Of a DNA stretch of 7,068 nucleotides, positions 1-6,886 are shown piece after piece; position 1 is the first letter of the stretch; each line of letters starts with the position of its first letter. Source of the DNA: DATLBY01 sp035526665 (lineage in GTDB: Bacteria > Acidobacteriota > Terriglobia > Bryobacterales > Bryobacteraceae); assembly GCA_035526665.1 (NCBI GenBank), contig DATLBY010000354.1:1-7068 (forward strand), given 5' to 3'. A program made the position numbers and the translations under genes. Under the pieces are notes generated by a model. That model was not told where the DNA came from, did no database searches, and saw nothing but the letters and a program-made list of their open reading frames with translations.

Positions 1-324
1 CCGCTGATCAATGATTCCAAAGCCAATCTCGAGGCAGTCGCGCAGGCTGCGGGCGAGGCTGGTGCGGTCTACATGATGGGCGGCGTCCTTTTCCTGAAAC
101 CCTGCGCCCAGAAGGCGTTTTTTCCCTTTCTCGAGGAGCGCTTTCCCCACCTTGTCCGGCGCTACCGGGAGCGCTATGAGCGGAGTGCTTTCCTAAGGGG
201 CCACTACCCACAGATGATCTCCCAGCGAATCTCTGACATCCGCGCGAAATACGGTCTCACTCAAAAGCCGGCAGACTACGCGCCGGAGGAGTGCCCCGAG
301 CCGGCCCAATTGTGTCTTTTTTGA
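1..324 (+). CDS. Radical SAM protein, SPL-like family (C-terminal part)
   Basis: The reading frame is open from the first base of the window to a TGA at 322-324, giving the last 107 residues of a longer protein whose start lies upstream. The fragment begins PLINDS, then has AGAVYMMGGVLFLKP and an Arg/Tyr-rich helix (FPHLVRRYRERYERSAFLRG), followed by a C-terminus ending QLCLF. From memory this is the tail pattern of radical SAM proteins of the spore-photoproduct-lyase-like group (Rv2578c/PA0069 type), where an Asn-Asp segment is followed by a conserved GG-LKP strand and a QxxLF end. The CxxxCxxC cluster that binds the 4Fe-4S centre would be upstream and cannot be seen, so catalytic competence cannot be judged. 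The substrate of this group is not established. It is probably transcribed separately from the metal transporter, since a 55-base gap with a candidate operator follows. Confidence 0.72.
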   Translation, partial: PLINDSKANLEAVAQAAGEAGAVYMMGGVLFLKPCAQKAFFPFLEERFPHLVRRYRERYERSAFLRGHYPQMISQRISDIRAKYGLTQKPADYAPEECPEPAQLCLF

Positions 325-326
325 GC

Positions 327-354
327 GTGCTACGAAATCCAAACCTGTGCTACG
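327..354 (+). repeat. 8-bp direct repeat GTGCTACG, 20-base period
   Basis: GTGCTACG occurs at 327-334 and again at 347-354, exactly 20 bases apart, about two helical turns. The two copies overlap the inverted repeat at 331-360, so both copies would lie on the same face of the DNA. It could be a tandem half-site for a regulator, or a chance repeat. It lies wholly in the non-coding gap upstream of cbiM. Confidence 0.35.
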
Positions 355-360
355 TTCGTA
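331..360. promoter_or_regulatory. Candidate operator: inverted repeat TACGAA-N18-TTCGTA
   Basis: A perfect 6-bp inverted repeat has arms at 331-336 and 355-360. It lies in the 55-base gap between the radical SAM gene and cbiM, 20 bases before the cbiM start codon. Its geometry, short arms with a wide spacer, resembles operators of ribbon-helix-helix metal regulators such as NikR (GTATGA-N16-TCATAC in E. coli), although the arm sequence and spacing differ. The position fits repression of the transporter operon by metal. A 6-bp palindrome can arise by chance, and no regulator gene is in the window. I could not pick convincing -35/-10 boxes. Confidence 0.3.
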
Positions 361-379
361 TCTTGAGTTAACAGACGCC

Positions 380-1450
380 ATGCACATCCCCGATGGTTAT
401 TTAAGTCCTTCGACCTGTGCGGCCCTATATGCGGGCGCGGGCCCGTTCTGGTACGTTGCTCTCAAGAAGGTCCGGCGGCTGCTACACACACGGTTTGTTC
501 CACTGCTCTCGCTGTTTGCGGCATTTTCCTTTGTCCTGATGATGTTCAACATCCCCCTGCCGGGCGGGACCACAGGTCACGCGGCCGGAATCGGGATCGC
601 CGCGATTGTACTGGGCCCCTGGGGCTCCATTCTGGCTCTGTCAGTGGCGCTCACCATTCAAGCGATCTTTTTCGGCGACGGGGGAATTACCGCGATCGGG
701 GCCAATTGCTTCAATATGGCGGTAGCGGGTCCGCTGGTGGCCACGGGGGTCTATCGCGCTATCGCGGGACGCGCCGCGCTGGTTTCGCGGCGGCGGGTGA
801 TCGCCGCGGGTTTGGCTGGATATGCCGGCATCAACGCAGCCGCGGTACTTACGGCATTGGAATTCGGAATCCAGCCCCTGTTGTTCCACGATGCTTCCGG
901 TGCCCCGCTTTACGCTCCGTACCCGCTGCACATCGCCCTGCCCGCGATGATGCTGGGGCACCTGACGGTGGCTGGCTTCGCCGAGATGTTTGTCGCCGCC
1001 GGCCTAGTGGTCTACATCCAGCGGACCGACCCGTCGTTGCTGCGGCTGACCGCTCCGAAGGCCTCCCCGGCAAGCCGCGGCGGAGTCATCGCGGCGTCTG
1101 GTCACTCCCGGCGGGCACTCTGGGCGGCTCTGGCGGTCTTGATGGTGCTCACGCCGCTAGGAACTCTGGCGGTGGGAACGGCTTGGGGGGAATGGGGAGC
1201 TGCTGCCTTTGCAGACCCCAGCGCGCGGCAGGAGATTGCCGCCGTCTCGCGCAACCAAGCGCCTCCTGAAATCGCCCCGGCCGGACTGCAGCGCTTGTCC
1301 AGCCTGTGGACAGCCCCCTTCCCCGCCTACGCGCCTCCCCTCTTGAAGAGCCAAAGCTTTGGCTACTTCATGTGCTCCATGCTGGGAGTTGGGCTAGTGA
1401 TGCTCTCGTTTTGGCTCCTGGGTTGGATGACGGGCCGTCTGACGTCTTGA
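380..1450 (+). CDS. cbiM: ECF transporter S component for Ni/Co, CbiM with fused CbiN-like extension
   Basis: This is a 356-residue membrane protein that binds the metal ion in an ECF-type importer. The start was set at 380 because the family begins exactly MHIPDG(Y/F)LSP. In-frame ATG 347 would add 11 residues and bury the N-terminal Met-His that ligates the metal. H2 and H67 (in PGGTTGHAAG) match the ligands described for NikM, with M1. GDGGITAIGANCFNMA (99-114) is the other family block. Residues 1 to about 220 are the CbiM domain. From about 245 there is an extension with one membrane segment (247-264), the block LTPLG...GTAWGEWG (258-273), a roughly 60-residue loop and a last membrane segment (328-348). 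This two-helix layout mirrors CbiN/NikN, so the protein seems to be a CbiM-CbiN fusion, and no separate cbiN is present. The TTGHAAG block looks slightly more NikM-like, but Ni versus Co is not decided. No strong Shine-Dalgarno sequence precedes the start. Confidence 0.9.
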   Translation: MHIPDGYLSPSTCAALYAGAGPFWYVALKKVRRLLHTRFVPLLSLFAAFSFVLMMFNIPLPGGTTGHAAGIGIAAIVLGPWGSILALSVALTIQAIFFGDGGITAIGANCFNMAVAGPLVATGVYRAIAGRAALVSRRRVIAAGLAGYAGINAAAVLTALEFGIQPLLFHDASGAPLYAPYPLHIALPAMMLGHLTVAGFAEMFVAAGLVVYIQRTDPSLLRLTAPKASPASRGGVIAASGHSRRALWAALAVLMVLTPLGTLAVGTAWGEWGAAAFADPSARQEIAAVSRNQAPPEIAPAGLQRLSSLWTAPFPAYAPPLLKSQSFGYFMCSMLGVGLVMLSFWLLGWMTGRLTS

Positions 1451-1458
1451 ACGTTTCC

Positions 1459-2283
1459 ATGCCTGGCTATCGCAGAGGCGCCTTTGTTCGCAGCACGGCA
1501 CTGCGTCTTTCCTCACTGCTGGAGCGGGGAATCCAGGCCGAGGAGTTGGCGCGCCAACCCGGTTTCCTGCAGGGGCTGGATCCGAAAGCCAAAATTATCG
1601 GGCTTCTCAGCCTGACCGCGTCGGCCGCCTGGACCAGACATCTGATGGTCTTCGCCTTCCTGATGGCGCTGGCCCTCATCTTGGCAGCCGCATCCAGGAT
1701 TCCGCTGAAGGTGCTGGCAGGCCGTGTCTGGGCAGGCGTTCTGCTGGTTACCGGCGTAGTGGCGCTGCCGGCCGTTTTTCTGGTCCCCGGCGATATTCTT
1801 TATCGACTGCCGGTGCTGCACTGGCCCGTCACCTCCCAGGGAATCAGCGCCGCGGTATTTCTAATCGCGCGAGTGGCGACCGCGACTACCTTTTCCGCGC
1901 TGCTGATTTTTACGACGCCCTGGACGCACGTCCTCAAGGGGCTGCGTGTCTTACGCGTGCCCGTGGTTCTGATCGTCATCCTGTCGATGACCTACCGGTA
2001 TATCGTGCTCTTGCTGCAGACGGCTTATGAGATGTTTGAGGCTCGTCAAAGCAGAATGGTGGGGCGGATGGACGCGGGCCAGCGCCGCCGGATGGTCGCC
2101 GCCACAGCCGGGGCTCTCCTCAGCAAGACGCTTTTTCTCAGTGAGGAAGTGTACTTCGCGATGCGCTCGCGGGGATATCAGGGTGACGTGTACGTGATGC
2201 AGGAGTTCCGGCTGAGGCCCTACGACTGGCTGGCGATGAGCGCGCTGACTGCCACCGCGGCCGCTGTCGCCTGGGTGGGTTAA
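1459..2283 (+). CDS. cbiQ: ECF transporter T component, CbiQ/NikQ family
   Basis: This is a 274-residue transmembrane coupling protein that would join the metal-binding CbiM to the ATPase. Hydrophobic segments lie at about 45-78, 88-110, 128-152 and 168-188. They are followed by a charged cytoplasmic helical region holding the two Ala-Arg-type coupling motifs of ECF T proteins: FEARQSRM (193-200) and a variant AMRSRGY (234-240), where the family usually has Ala-Arg-Gly-like residues. GLDPKAKI (39-46) is the usual N-terminal block (LDPRxK). A last segment lies at 256-273. ATG 1459 is 8 bases after the cbiM stop. The frame is open further upstream to 1306, but that part overlaps the cbiM coding frame. 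A TTG at 1447 overlapping the cbiM stop is a possible alternative start. Neither start has a clear ribosome binding site, which suggests translational coupling to cbiM. Metal specificity cannot be read from this subunit. Confidence 0.88.
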   Translation: MPGYRRGAFVRSTALRLSSLLERGIQAEELARQPGFLQGLDPKAKIIGLLSLTASAAWTRHLMVFAFLMALALILAAASRIPLKVLAGRVWAGVLLVTGVVALPAVFLVPGDILYRLPVLHWPVTSQGISAAVFLIARVATATTFSALLIFTTPWTHVLKGLRVLRVPVVLIVILSMTYRYIVLLLQTAYEMFEARQSRMVGRMDAGQRRRMVAATAGALLSKTLFLSEEVYFAMRSRGYQGDVYVMQEFRLRPYDWLAMSALTATAAAVAWVG

Positions 2284-2285
2284 CG

Positions 2286-3086
2286 ATGGCTACACCGCTT
2301 TTCGAGCTGCTCGACGTGCGCTATGAATACGGAGCGCAAAGAGGCCTGCAGGGCGTCACCTTTAACGTACCCAAGGGAGCGCGCATCGCTCTGCTGGGCG
2401 CTAATGGATCCGGTAAGTCGACGCTGCTGCGCCTGCTGGATGGCCTGTATCTGCCGAGCGCGGGCAGCATCGTCTTTGACGGAGTGCCGCTGGAGGAAGC
2501 CCGGATGGAAGAGGAAGAGTTCGTGTTCTATTTCCGCCGCCGGGTAGCGCTGCTGTTCCAGGACCCCGACGTGCAGCTTTTCAACTCTACTGTGTTCGAT
2601 GAGGTGGCCTTCGGCCCGCTGCAGCTGCGCTGGCCCAAGGACACGATCGAGGCGAAGGTACAGCAGGCTCTGCAGCGTCTGGAGATCGCAGAGCTTCGTG
2701 ACCGCTCGCCCCACCGGCTTTCCGGCGGCGAGAAGAAGCGTGTGGCCCTCGCCTCGATTCTGATCCTGGAGCCGGAAGTACTGTTATTGGACGAACCGAC
2801 GGGAGCACTGGATCCACGCAGCCAAAGCCAGTTCATTCATCTGCTGGAACATCTGGACAAGGACAAAACAGTGATCACGGCCACGCACGACCTCGACATC
2901 GTCGAGGATATCGCCGACTACTGCTATGTCCTGGAGTCCGGCCGCGTGATCGCGGAGGGCGAGCCGTCTGAGGTGCTGGCCAACGTGACGCTGCTGGAAC
3001 GCGCCAACCTGATCCATGCGCATCACCATATCCATGGCGCCGAAGAGCCGCACTATCACCCCCATTTGCACCCTCCGCACGCATAA
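2286..3086 (+). CDS. cbiO: ECF transporter ATPase, CbiO/NikO family, with His-rich tail
   Basis: This is a 266-residue ABC ATPase that powers the CbiM/CbiQ importer at the inner face of the membrane. All nucleotide-binding elements are present: Walker A GANGSGKST (38-46), Q-loop FQDPDVQLF (91-99, the DPDxQ form typical of CbiO/EcfA), signature LSGGEKKR (145-152), Walker B VLLLDEP (165-171), D-loop GALDP (173-177) and switch histidine H201. FDEVAFGP (104-111) is another family block. The C-terminus from about 244 is unusual, with 10 histidines in 22 residues, ending HPHLHPPHA. This could hold or sense the transported metal. The start lies 2 bases after the cbiQ stop, with a GGTGGG-like ribosome site at 2274-2279. 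A single ATPase gene implies a homodimer, as in other dedicated metal ECF transporters. Confidence 0.93.
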   Translation: MATPLFELLDVRYEYGAQRGLQGVTFNVPKGARIALLGANGSGKSTLLRLLDGLYLPSAGSIVFDGVPLEEARMEEEEFVFYFRRRVALLFQDPDVQLFNSTVFDEVAFGPLQLRWPKDTIEAKVQQALQRLEIAELRDRSPHRLSGGEKKRVALASILILEPEVLLLDEPTGALDPRSQSQFIHLLEHLDKDKTVITATHDLDIVEDIADYCYVLESGRVIAEGEPSEVLANVTLLERANLIHAHHHIHGAEEPHYHPHLHPPHA

Positions 3087-3132
3087 TTTCGCGCGGGAGC
3101 CATCCGCCCGGCCTTTCGATTCGTATTCCTCA

Positions 3133-4398
3133 ATGATGAAACTCTTTGCCGGCTTTTCCGTCCTCGTGCTGGCCGTAGCGGCCGCCGCCGGATCGGAGAG
3201 TCCCGCGCAGACCCGCCGTGTAAGCGCCGGTCTCGCCGGCAAAACCACCGACGAGCGCATCGCCTACTACTCCAAAGCCGTTACCCAGACCAGGGATACG
3301 CATCTGACGGTGCTGCTCGCAATGGAGTACCTGCAGAAGATGCGCGAGACCGGCGATGGCAGATATTTGAAGCTCGCCCAGGAGAATGTCGAGGGAGCAA
3401 TAAAAGCGGACGGCGACAATTTGGAAGCGCAGCGGTTTCGCAACGAGATCGGATTGCAGCTGCACGACTTCCGGCGGGTGGCTCAGAGCGCGGAAAGCCT
3501 CGTGGCGCGGAATCCTTCCGACACCGGCAGTTGGGGCAATCTGGGGGACGCGCGAATGGAACTGGGTCGATACCAGAAAGCTGCCGAGGCGTATCACAAG
3601 ATGCTCTCGCTGAGGCCTAACCTGGCGAGCTATAACCGCGCGGCCTACTTCCACTTTGTGACCGGCAACGCTCCCACGGCCATCGCACTCATGCAGGATG
3701 CCATCCGCGCCGGCAGCAGGACTCCCGAGCAGCTCGCCTGGTGCTGGGCGGAGCTGGGCGACATGTATTTCAAGACGGGTTCGCTGGAACAGGCCCGGTT
3801 CTCCTATTTGAGTGCGCTCAAACTGCAGCCGTCGCTACACCGGGCACACGCGGGAATGGGTCGCTGGTACGCGGGCCAGGGAAAGCTCGAGGGAGCTATC
3901 GAGAGCTTCCAGCGTGCCCAGGCGATCGTCCCGCTCCCGGAATATATCGCCGCGCTGGAAGACCTCTACACAGAGACAGGCCAGCCAAAAAAGGCTAAGG
4001 ATCAATTGCAACTGCTGGAGGCGGCCAGTATGCTCGCCGCCGACAAGGCAAATCGAGTGTTGGCTGTGATCCATGCGGACCACGACCGCAAGCTGCCGGC
4101 GGCTCTCCAACTGGTCCAGGACGAGTACGAGAATCGCGATGACGTGTACACACACGACGCGTTGGCATGGGTTCTGTGCAAGCTGCAGCGCTACGGCGAG
4201 GCGGAGCTTGCGGCGCAAAAGGCGCTGCAATTCGGCACGCCGGAGCCGGCGTTCTATTTCCATGCGGGCATGATCGCGGCCGCCTTGCACAAGAGCGAAG
4301 AGGCCCGCAAGCACTTGACCAAAGCTCTGGCATCGAAGGGTGCGCTGGATCGAAGGCAGTCCGTCCTGGCCGCCGGCACTCTGGCCGCGCTACGCTAG
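3133..4398 (+). CDS. Secreted tetratricopeptide-repeat protein
   Basis: This is a 421-residue protein. The start at 3133 (or the adjacent ATG 3136) was chosen because it gives a normal Sec signal peptide: MMK, then a hydrophobic stretch (about 4-19), with cleavage near AAAAG (16-20). The frame is open back to 3016, but there it overlaps the cbiO tail. No lipobox cysteine follows, so it is probably periplasmic rather than a lipoprotein. The rest is helical TPR repeats, clearest at about 129-162 (WGNLGDARMELGRYQKAAEAY), 198-232 (AELGDMYFKTGSLEQARFSY), 233-266 and 338-402, with weaker ones at about 60-128. Non-TPR marks include HADHD (314-318), DALAW (342-346) and FYFHAGMIA (374-382). These and the order of repeats resemble TPR proteins I remember beside HupE/UreJ metal permeases and DUF4331 proteins. 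It follows cbiO by 46 bases on the same strand, so co-transcription is likely. A role in metal uptake is inference, and the exact partner is unknown. Confidence 0.82.
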   Translation: MMKLFAGFSVLVLAVAAAAGSESPAQTRRVSAGLAGKTTDERIAYYSKAVTQTRDTHLTVLLAMEYLQKMRETGDGRYLKLAQENVEGAIKADGDNLEAQRFRNEIGLQLHDFRRVAQSAESLVARNPSDTGSWGNLGDARMELGRYQKAAEAYHKMLSLRPNLASYNRAAYFHFVTGNAPTAIALMQDAIRAGSRTPEQLAWCWAELGDMYFKTGSLEQARFSYLSALKLQPSLHRAHAGMGRWYAGQGKLEGAIESFQRAQAIVPLPEYIAALEDLYTETGQPKKAKDQLQLLEAASMLAADKANRVLAVIHADHDRKLPAALQLVQDEYENRDDVYTHDALAWVLCKLQRYGEAELAAQKALQFGTPEPAFYFHAGMIAAALHKSEEARKHLTKALASKGALDRRQSVLAAGTLAALR

Positions 4399-4451
4399 TC
4401 TCCCGCCAACGGCGAACGGTTACACAATCTGGAAATATAAGGCGCGCCGCC

Positions 4452-4455
4452 GGAG
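4452..4455 (+). promoter_or_regulatory. Ribosome binding site for the TPP enzyme gene
   Basis: GGAG lies 10 bases before ATG 4466, within the 67-base gap after the TPR gene. Spacing is slightly long but acceptable. It supports 4466 rather than the in-frame ATG 4340, which lies inside the TPR gene. The same gap has an AT-richer patch (AATATAAG near 4434-4441) that could be a -10 element, but no -35 box stands at the right distance. Confidence 0.4.
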
Positions 4456-4465
4456 TCTTACCGGC

Positions 4466-6220
4466 ATGTCCAGGACAGTAGCGGAACTGCTGGTAGACCG
4501 TCTGATCGATTGGAATGTCGATACCATCTTCGGCCTGCCGGGAGACGGCATTAACGGAATTTTCGAGGCTCTGCGCACCCACCAGAAACAGATCCGGTTC
4601 ATTCAGGTTCGTCACGAGGAGTCGGCGGCACTGGCCGCCTGCGGGTACGCGAAATACACCGGCAGGCGCGGCGTCTGCCTGGCGACTTCAGGGCCCGGCG
4701 GCATACACCTGCTCAACGGGCTCTACGATGCGAAGTCCGACGGCGCGCCCTTGCTCGCCATTACCGGCCATACCTTTCACGACCTCATCGGAACTCAGTA
4801 CCAACAGGATGTCGATCTGGACAAACTCTTCATCGATGTCGCAGCTTACAACCAGCGCGTGATGGGCCCGGCGCACGTGGTGAATGTGGTGGATGAGGCG
4901 ATCAAAACTGCGCTTTCACGGCATGCCGTGGCCCACATCACCATTCCGAAGGACATTCAGGATTGGAAGATGTCGGACGAAAAGCGTTCGCGTGCGAATA
5001 TCCCGCAACACAGCGCGGACATTCATACCCGCTCTTATCTTCTGCCCCTGGAAGCCGATTTGAAAGCGGCCGCTGCGATCATTAACGCGGGATCCAGGGT
5101 GGCGATTCTGGCTGGCCGTGGTTGCCTGGGAGCCCGTGGCGAAGTGCTGGAGTTGGCGCAAAAGGTCGCCGGCCCGATCATCAAGCCTCTGCTGGGAAAG
5201 GGAGTCATAGCCGACCGGCATCCTTACACCACAGGGGGTGTCGGACTGCTGGGCACCGCGCCGTCCCAGGATGCCCTGGCCGAGTGCGACACGCTTATCA
5301 TCGCCGGCAGCGGATTTCCCTACATGGAGTTTTATCCCAAGCCGGGCAAGGCGAAGTGCGTACAGATCGATGTGGATCCCGCGCGCATCGGTTTGCGCCA
5401 CCCGGCGGATGTCGGGCTGGCCGGCGATTGCGCCTCGGTGCTTCGGGCACTCCTGCCTTTGCTCGACAAGAAGAAGAACCAATCGTTTCTCGAAAAGGCG
5501 CAGAAGCGCATGCGGGATTGGAACGAGCTGATGGACGAGCGGGGCACTCGGATGGATATGCCCATGAAGCCCCAGGTGGTGGTGCATGAACTGAACAAGC
5601 TGCTGGACGATGACGCAATCATTGCGGGCGACAGCGGCACCGTGACCGCCTGGGCGGCGCGCCACATCGACATGCGCGGCGACATGCAGTTCTGTCTTTC
5701 GGGTACGCTCGCCTCCATGGCCAACGGCCTGCCCTACAGCATCGCCGCCGCACTGGCTTTTCCGAAACGCCAGGTGATCTGCATTATCGGCGACGGCGGA
5801 ATGTCGATGCTCATGGCCGAGATCGCGACGCTGGTGAAATACGGCCTGAACGTGAAGGTACTGGTCATCAACAACCAGGTGCTCGGAATGATCAAATGGG
5901 AGCAGATCGCACAGGAGGGCAATCCGCAATTCGGTGTGGAGCTACAGCCCATCGACTTCGCCGGCGTGGCGCGCTGTTGCGGAGCAACTGGATTTACCAT
6001 CGACAATCCACGGGACGCCGCTGGCATCCTGCGTGAGGCTATGGCGCACACCGGTCCCGTGATTGTCGACGCCCTGGTCGATCCGCACGAGCCGCTTATG
6101 CCGGGTCATGTCAGTACGGAACAGGCGCTAAAGTTCGGCCAGGCGCTCGCCCGCGGCCAGAAGGACGCAGCAAAAATACTCCAGCGGGCCTTGGAAAACA
6201 CGTTTCGCGAAGTGGTGTAA
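4466..6220 (+). CDS. Thiamine-diphosphate enzyme, pyruvate oxidase (PoxB)/acetolactate synthase-like
   Basis: This 584-residue cytoplasmic enzyme has the three-domain layout of the 2-oxo acid decarboxylase/oxidase superfamily. The Pyr domain (about 1-170) has FGLPGDGING (22-31), the catalytic glutamate E51 in RHEESAA, and ATSGPGGIHLLNGLYDAK (73-90). A central Rossmann-like domain (about 195-330) includes ILAGRG (214-219) and QIDVDPARIG (300-309). The PP domain (about 370-545) has the Mg/TPP motif GDGGMSM (442-448) with NN at 469-470, then LGMIKWEQ (473-480), a PoxB-like block. The C-terminus (about 553-584) is a helical tail comparable to the tail PoxB uses to bind membranes. A flavin-dependent oxidase feeding electrons to quinone is therefore one possibility. 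Acetolactate synthase is less likely, since no small regulatory subunit gene adjoins. MSRTVAELL is a normal start for the family. It could be read through from the TPR/transporter operon, but no functional link is evident. The substrate is not assignable from sequence alone. Confidence 0.85.
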   Translation: MSRTVAELLVDRLIDWNVDTIFGLPGDGINGIFEALRTHQKQIRFIQVRHEESAALAACGYAKYTGRRGVCLATSGPGGIHLLNGLYDAKSDGAPLLAITGHTFHDLIGTQYQQDVDLDKLFIDVAAYNQRVMGPAHVVNVVDEAIKTALSRHAVAHITIPKDIQDWKMSDEKRSRANIPQHSADIHTRSYLLPLEADLKAAAAIINAGSRVAILAGRGCLGARGEVLELAQKVAGPIIKPLLGKGVIADRHPYTTGGVGLLGTAPSQDALAECDTLIIAGSGFPYMEFYPKPGKAKCVQIDVDPARIGLRHPADVGLAGDCASVLRALLPLLDKKKNQSFLEKAQKRMRDWNELMDERGTRMDMPMKPQVVVHELNKLLDDDAIIAGDSGTVTAWAARHIDMRGDMQFCLSGTLASMANGLPYSIAAALAFPKRQVICIIGDGGMSMLMAEIATLVKYGLNVKVLVINNQVLGMIKWEQIAQEGNPQFGVELQPIDFAGVARCCGATGFTIDNPRDAAGILREAMAHTGPVIVDALVDPHEPLMPGHVSTEQALKFGQALARGQKDAAKILQRALENTFREVV

Positions 6221-6253
6221 GTGGTTCACTGAGGCCTGCCGCCAGGAATAACG
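6221..6253. other. Convergent gap between TPP enzyme and membrane protein genes
   Basis: Only 33 bases separate the two converging stop codons. The only pairing visible is CCTG/CAGG (6235-6238 with 6243-6246), a 4-bp stem without a T tract on either strand. Transcripts from both sides may overlap, because no convincing intrinsic terminator is present. Confidence 0.4.
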
Positions 6254-6832
6254 TCACGCGCCCGGTGATGCATAGACGAGCTTCTTCCTCAGCGCGATCA
6301 CCACGAGAGTACAAACGCCCGACCAAAGCAGCGCCACCGGAGTAATACCCGCAATCGTAATTCTCTCGACGGCAAAGTCCGCCATGTCAGGCGCGGCCCG
6401 GTACAGCAGAACACCGCCAAGCGCCGCGGCACGAAAGGTCCATTTCATCGCGTGGGGCGGGAAACGGCGCAACAACAGGAGGTAGACTGCGCCCACAGCG
6501 GCCGCACTGGTTACGCCAAGCAGGACGGCATCCACCAGCACCATGGCGGGCGGAACCAGCAGTCTTCCCAGCCGCAGATTTACGATCACCACGCTCACCA
6601 GCAGGATGAGGAAGATCATCCGGCACGACCGTACCACTGCACTCCGCAGTTTCACCATTCCGGATTCGCCGGTATGCTCCGAGAGTAGCGGCCCCATCGG
6701 GAGAATCGCCAGACAGGCGAAAGCGGCGAAGAACTGCGGTTCCAGCAGTAAGATCCCCCGCCACCACGCCACGAAATAGCCGAGAGCAAGGATGGCGGCA
6801 CTCCGCGTGAGAATTGGGAATATTCCTGCCAT
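6254..6832 (-). CDS. Uncharacterised multi-pass membrane protein
   Basis: I do not recognise this 192-residue protein. About six hydrophobic segments can be seen: 12-30 (AAILALGYFVAWW), 34-50 (FFAAFACLAILPMGPLL), 68-88 (MIFLILLVSVVIVNL), 96-120, a weaker one at about 134-146 and 160-182 (TPVALLWSGVCTLVVIAL). Between them lie short basic loops (LRLGR at 86-90, LRRFPPHAMK at 121-130, a final RKK at 182-184), consistent with an inner-membrane protein. No catalytic motif stands out. ATG 6832 was chosen because the longer frame, open to 7045, would run through the start of the divergent secreted-protein gene, and its extra residues are Gly-rich and not membrane-like. No purine-rich ribosome site precedes 6832, so the exact start is uncertain. 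The gene is alone on this strand in the window. Confidence 0.6.
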   Translation of the reverse strand: MAGIFPILTRSAAILALGYFVAWWRGILLLEPQFFAAFACLAILPMGPLLSEHTGESGMVKLRSAVVRSCRMIFLILLVSVVIVNLRLGRLLVPPAMVLVDAVLLGVTSAAAVGAVYLLLLRRFPPHAMKWTFRAAALGGVLLYRAAPDMADFAVERITIAGITPVALLWSGVCTLVVIALRKKLVYASPGA

Positions 6833-6886
6833 GAGAGGACAATCGGCTCCAATGTTCCAGCTGGATAGAGCTAAACTGGACGCGAG
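6833..6886. promoter_or_regulatory. Divergent promoter region (inferred)
   Basis: These 54 bases separate the two divergent start codons, so the promoters of both genes should lie here or extend into the coding ends. I could not pick a -35/-10 pair with proper spacing on either strand. The assignment rests on gene layout only. Confidence 0.3.

Noticed and set aside
317..322. Six-T run at the end of the radical SAM gene as an intrinsic terminator
   Set aside because: No stable GC-rich hairpin stands directly before it; only a 3-bp GCC/GGC pairing is visible, and the run lies inside the coding sequence.
325..379. Cobalamin riboswitch upstream of cbiM
   Set aside because: The gap is only 55 bases, too short for the roughly 200-base B12 aptamer, and no B12-box sequence was seen.
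706..1269. Second plus-strand open frame inside cbiM
   Set aside because: It overlaps the convincing CbiM frame entirely, and its product is Gly/Arg-rich without membrane or domain character.
2280..2714. Minus-strand open frame opposite cbiO
   Set aside because: The plus-strand frame encodes a complete ABC ATPase with every expected motif, and the antisense product has no recognisable feature.
3016..3132. N-terminal extension of the TPR protein within the cbiO tail
   Set aside because: The extra residues precede a clear signal peptide at 3133 and come from reading the His-rich cbiO end in another frame.
4420..4441. Promoter in the gap before the TPP enzyme gene (TTACAC and TATAAG)
   Set aside because: The spacing between the two boxes is only about 11 bases, too short for a sigma-70 promoter.
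4916..5929. Long open frame on the minus strand (337 codons) opposite the TPP enzyme gene
   Set aside because: It is a by-product of GC-rich codon use. The encoded sequence is rich in His, Arg and Gln without recognisable motifs, while the plus-strand protein has all family motifs.
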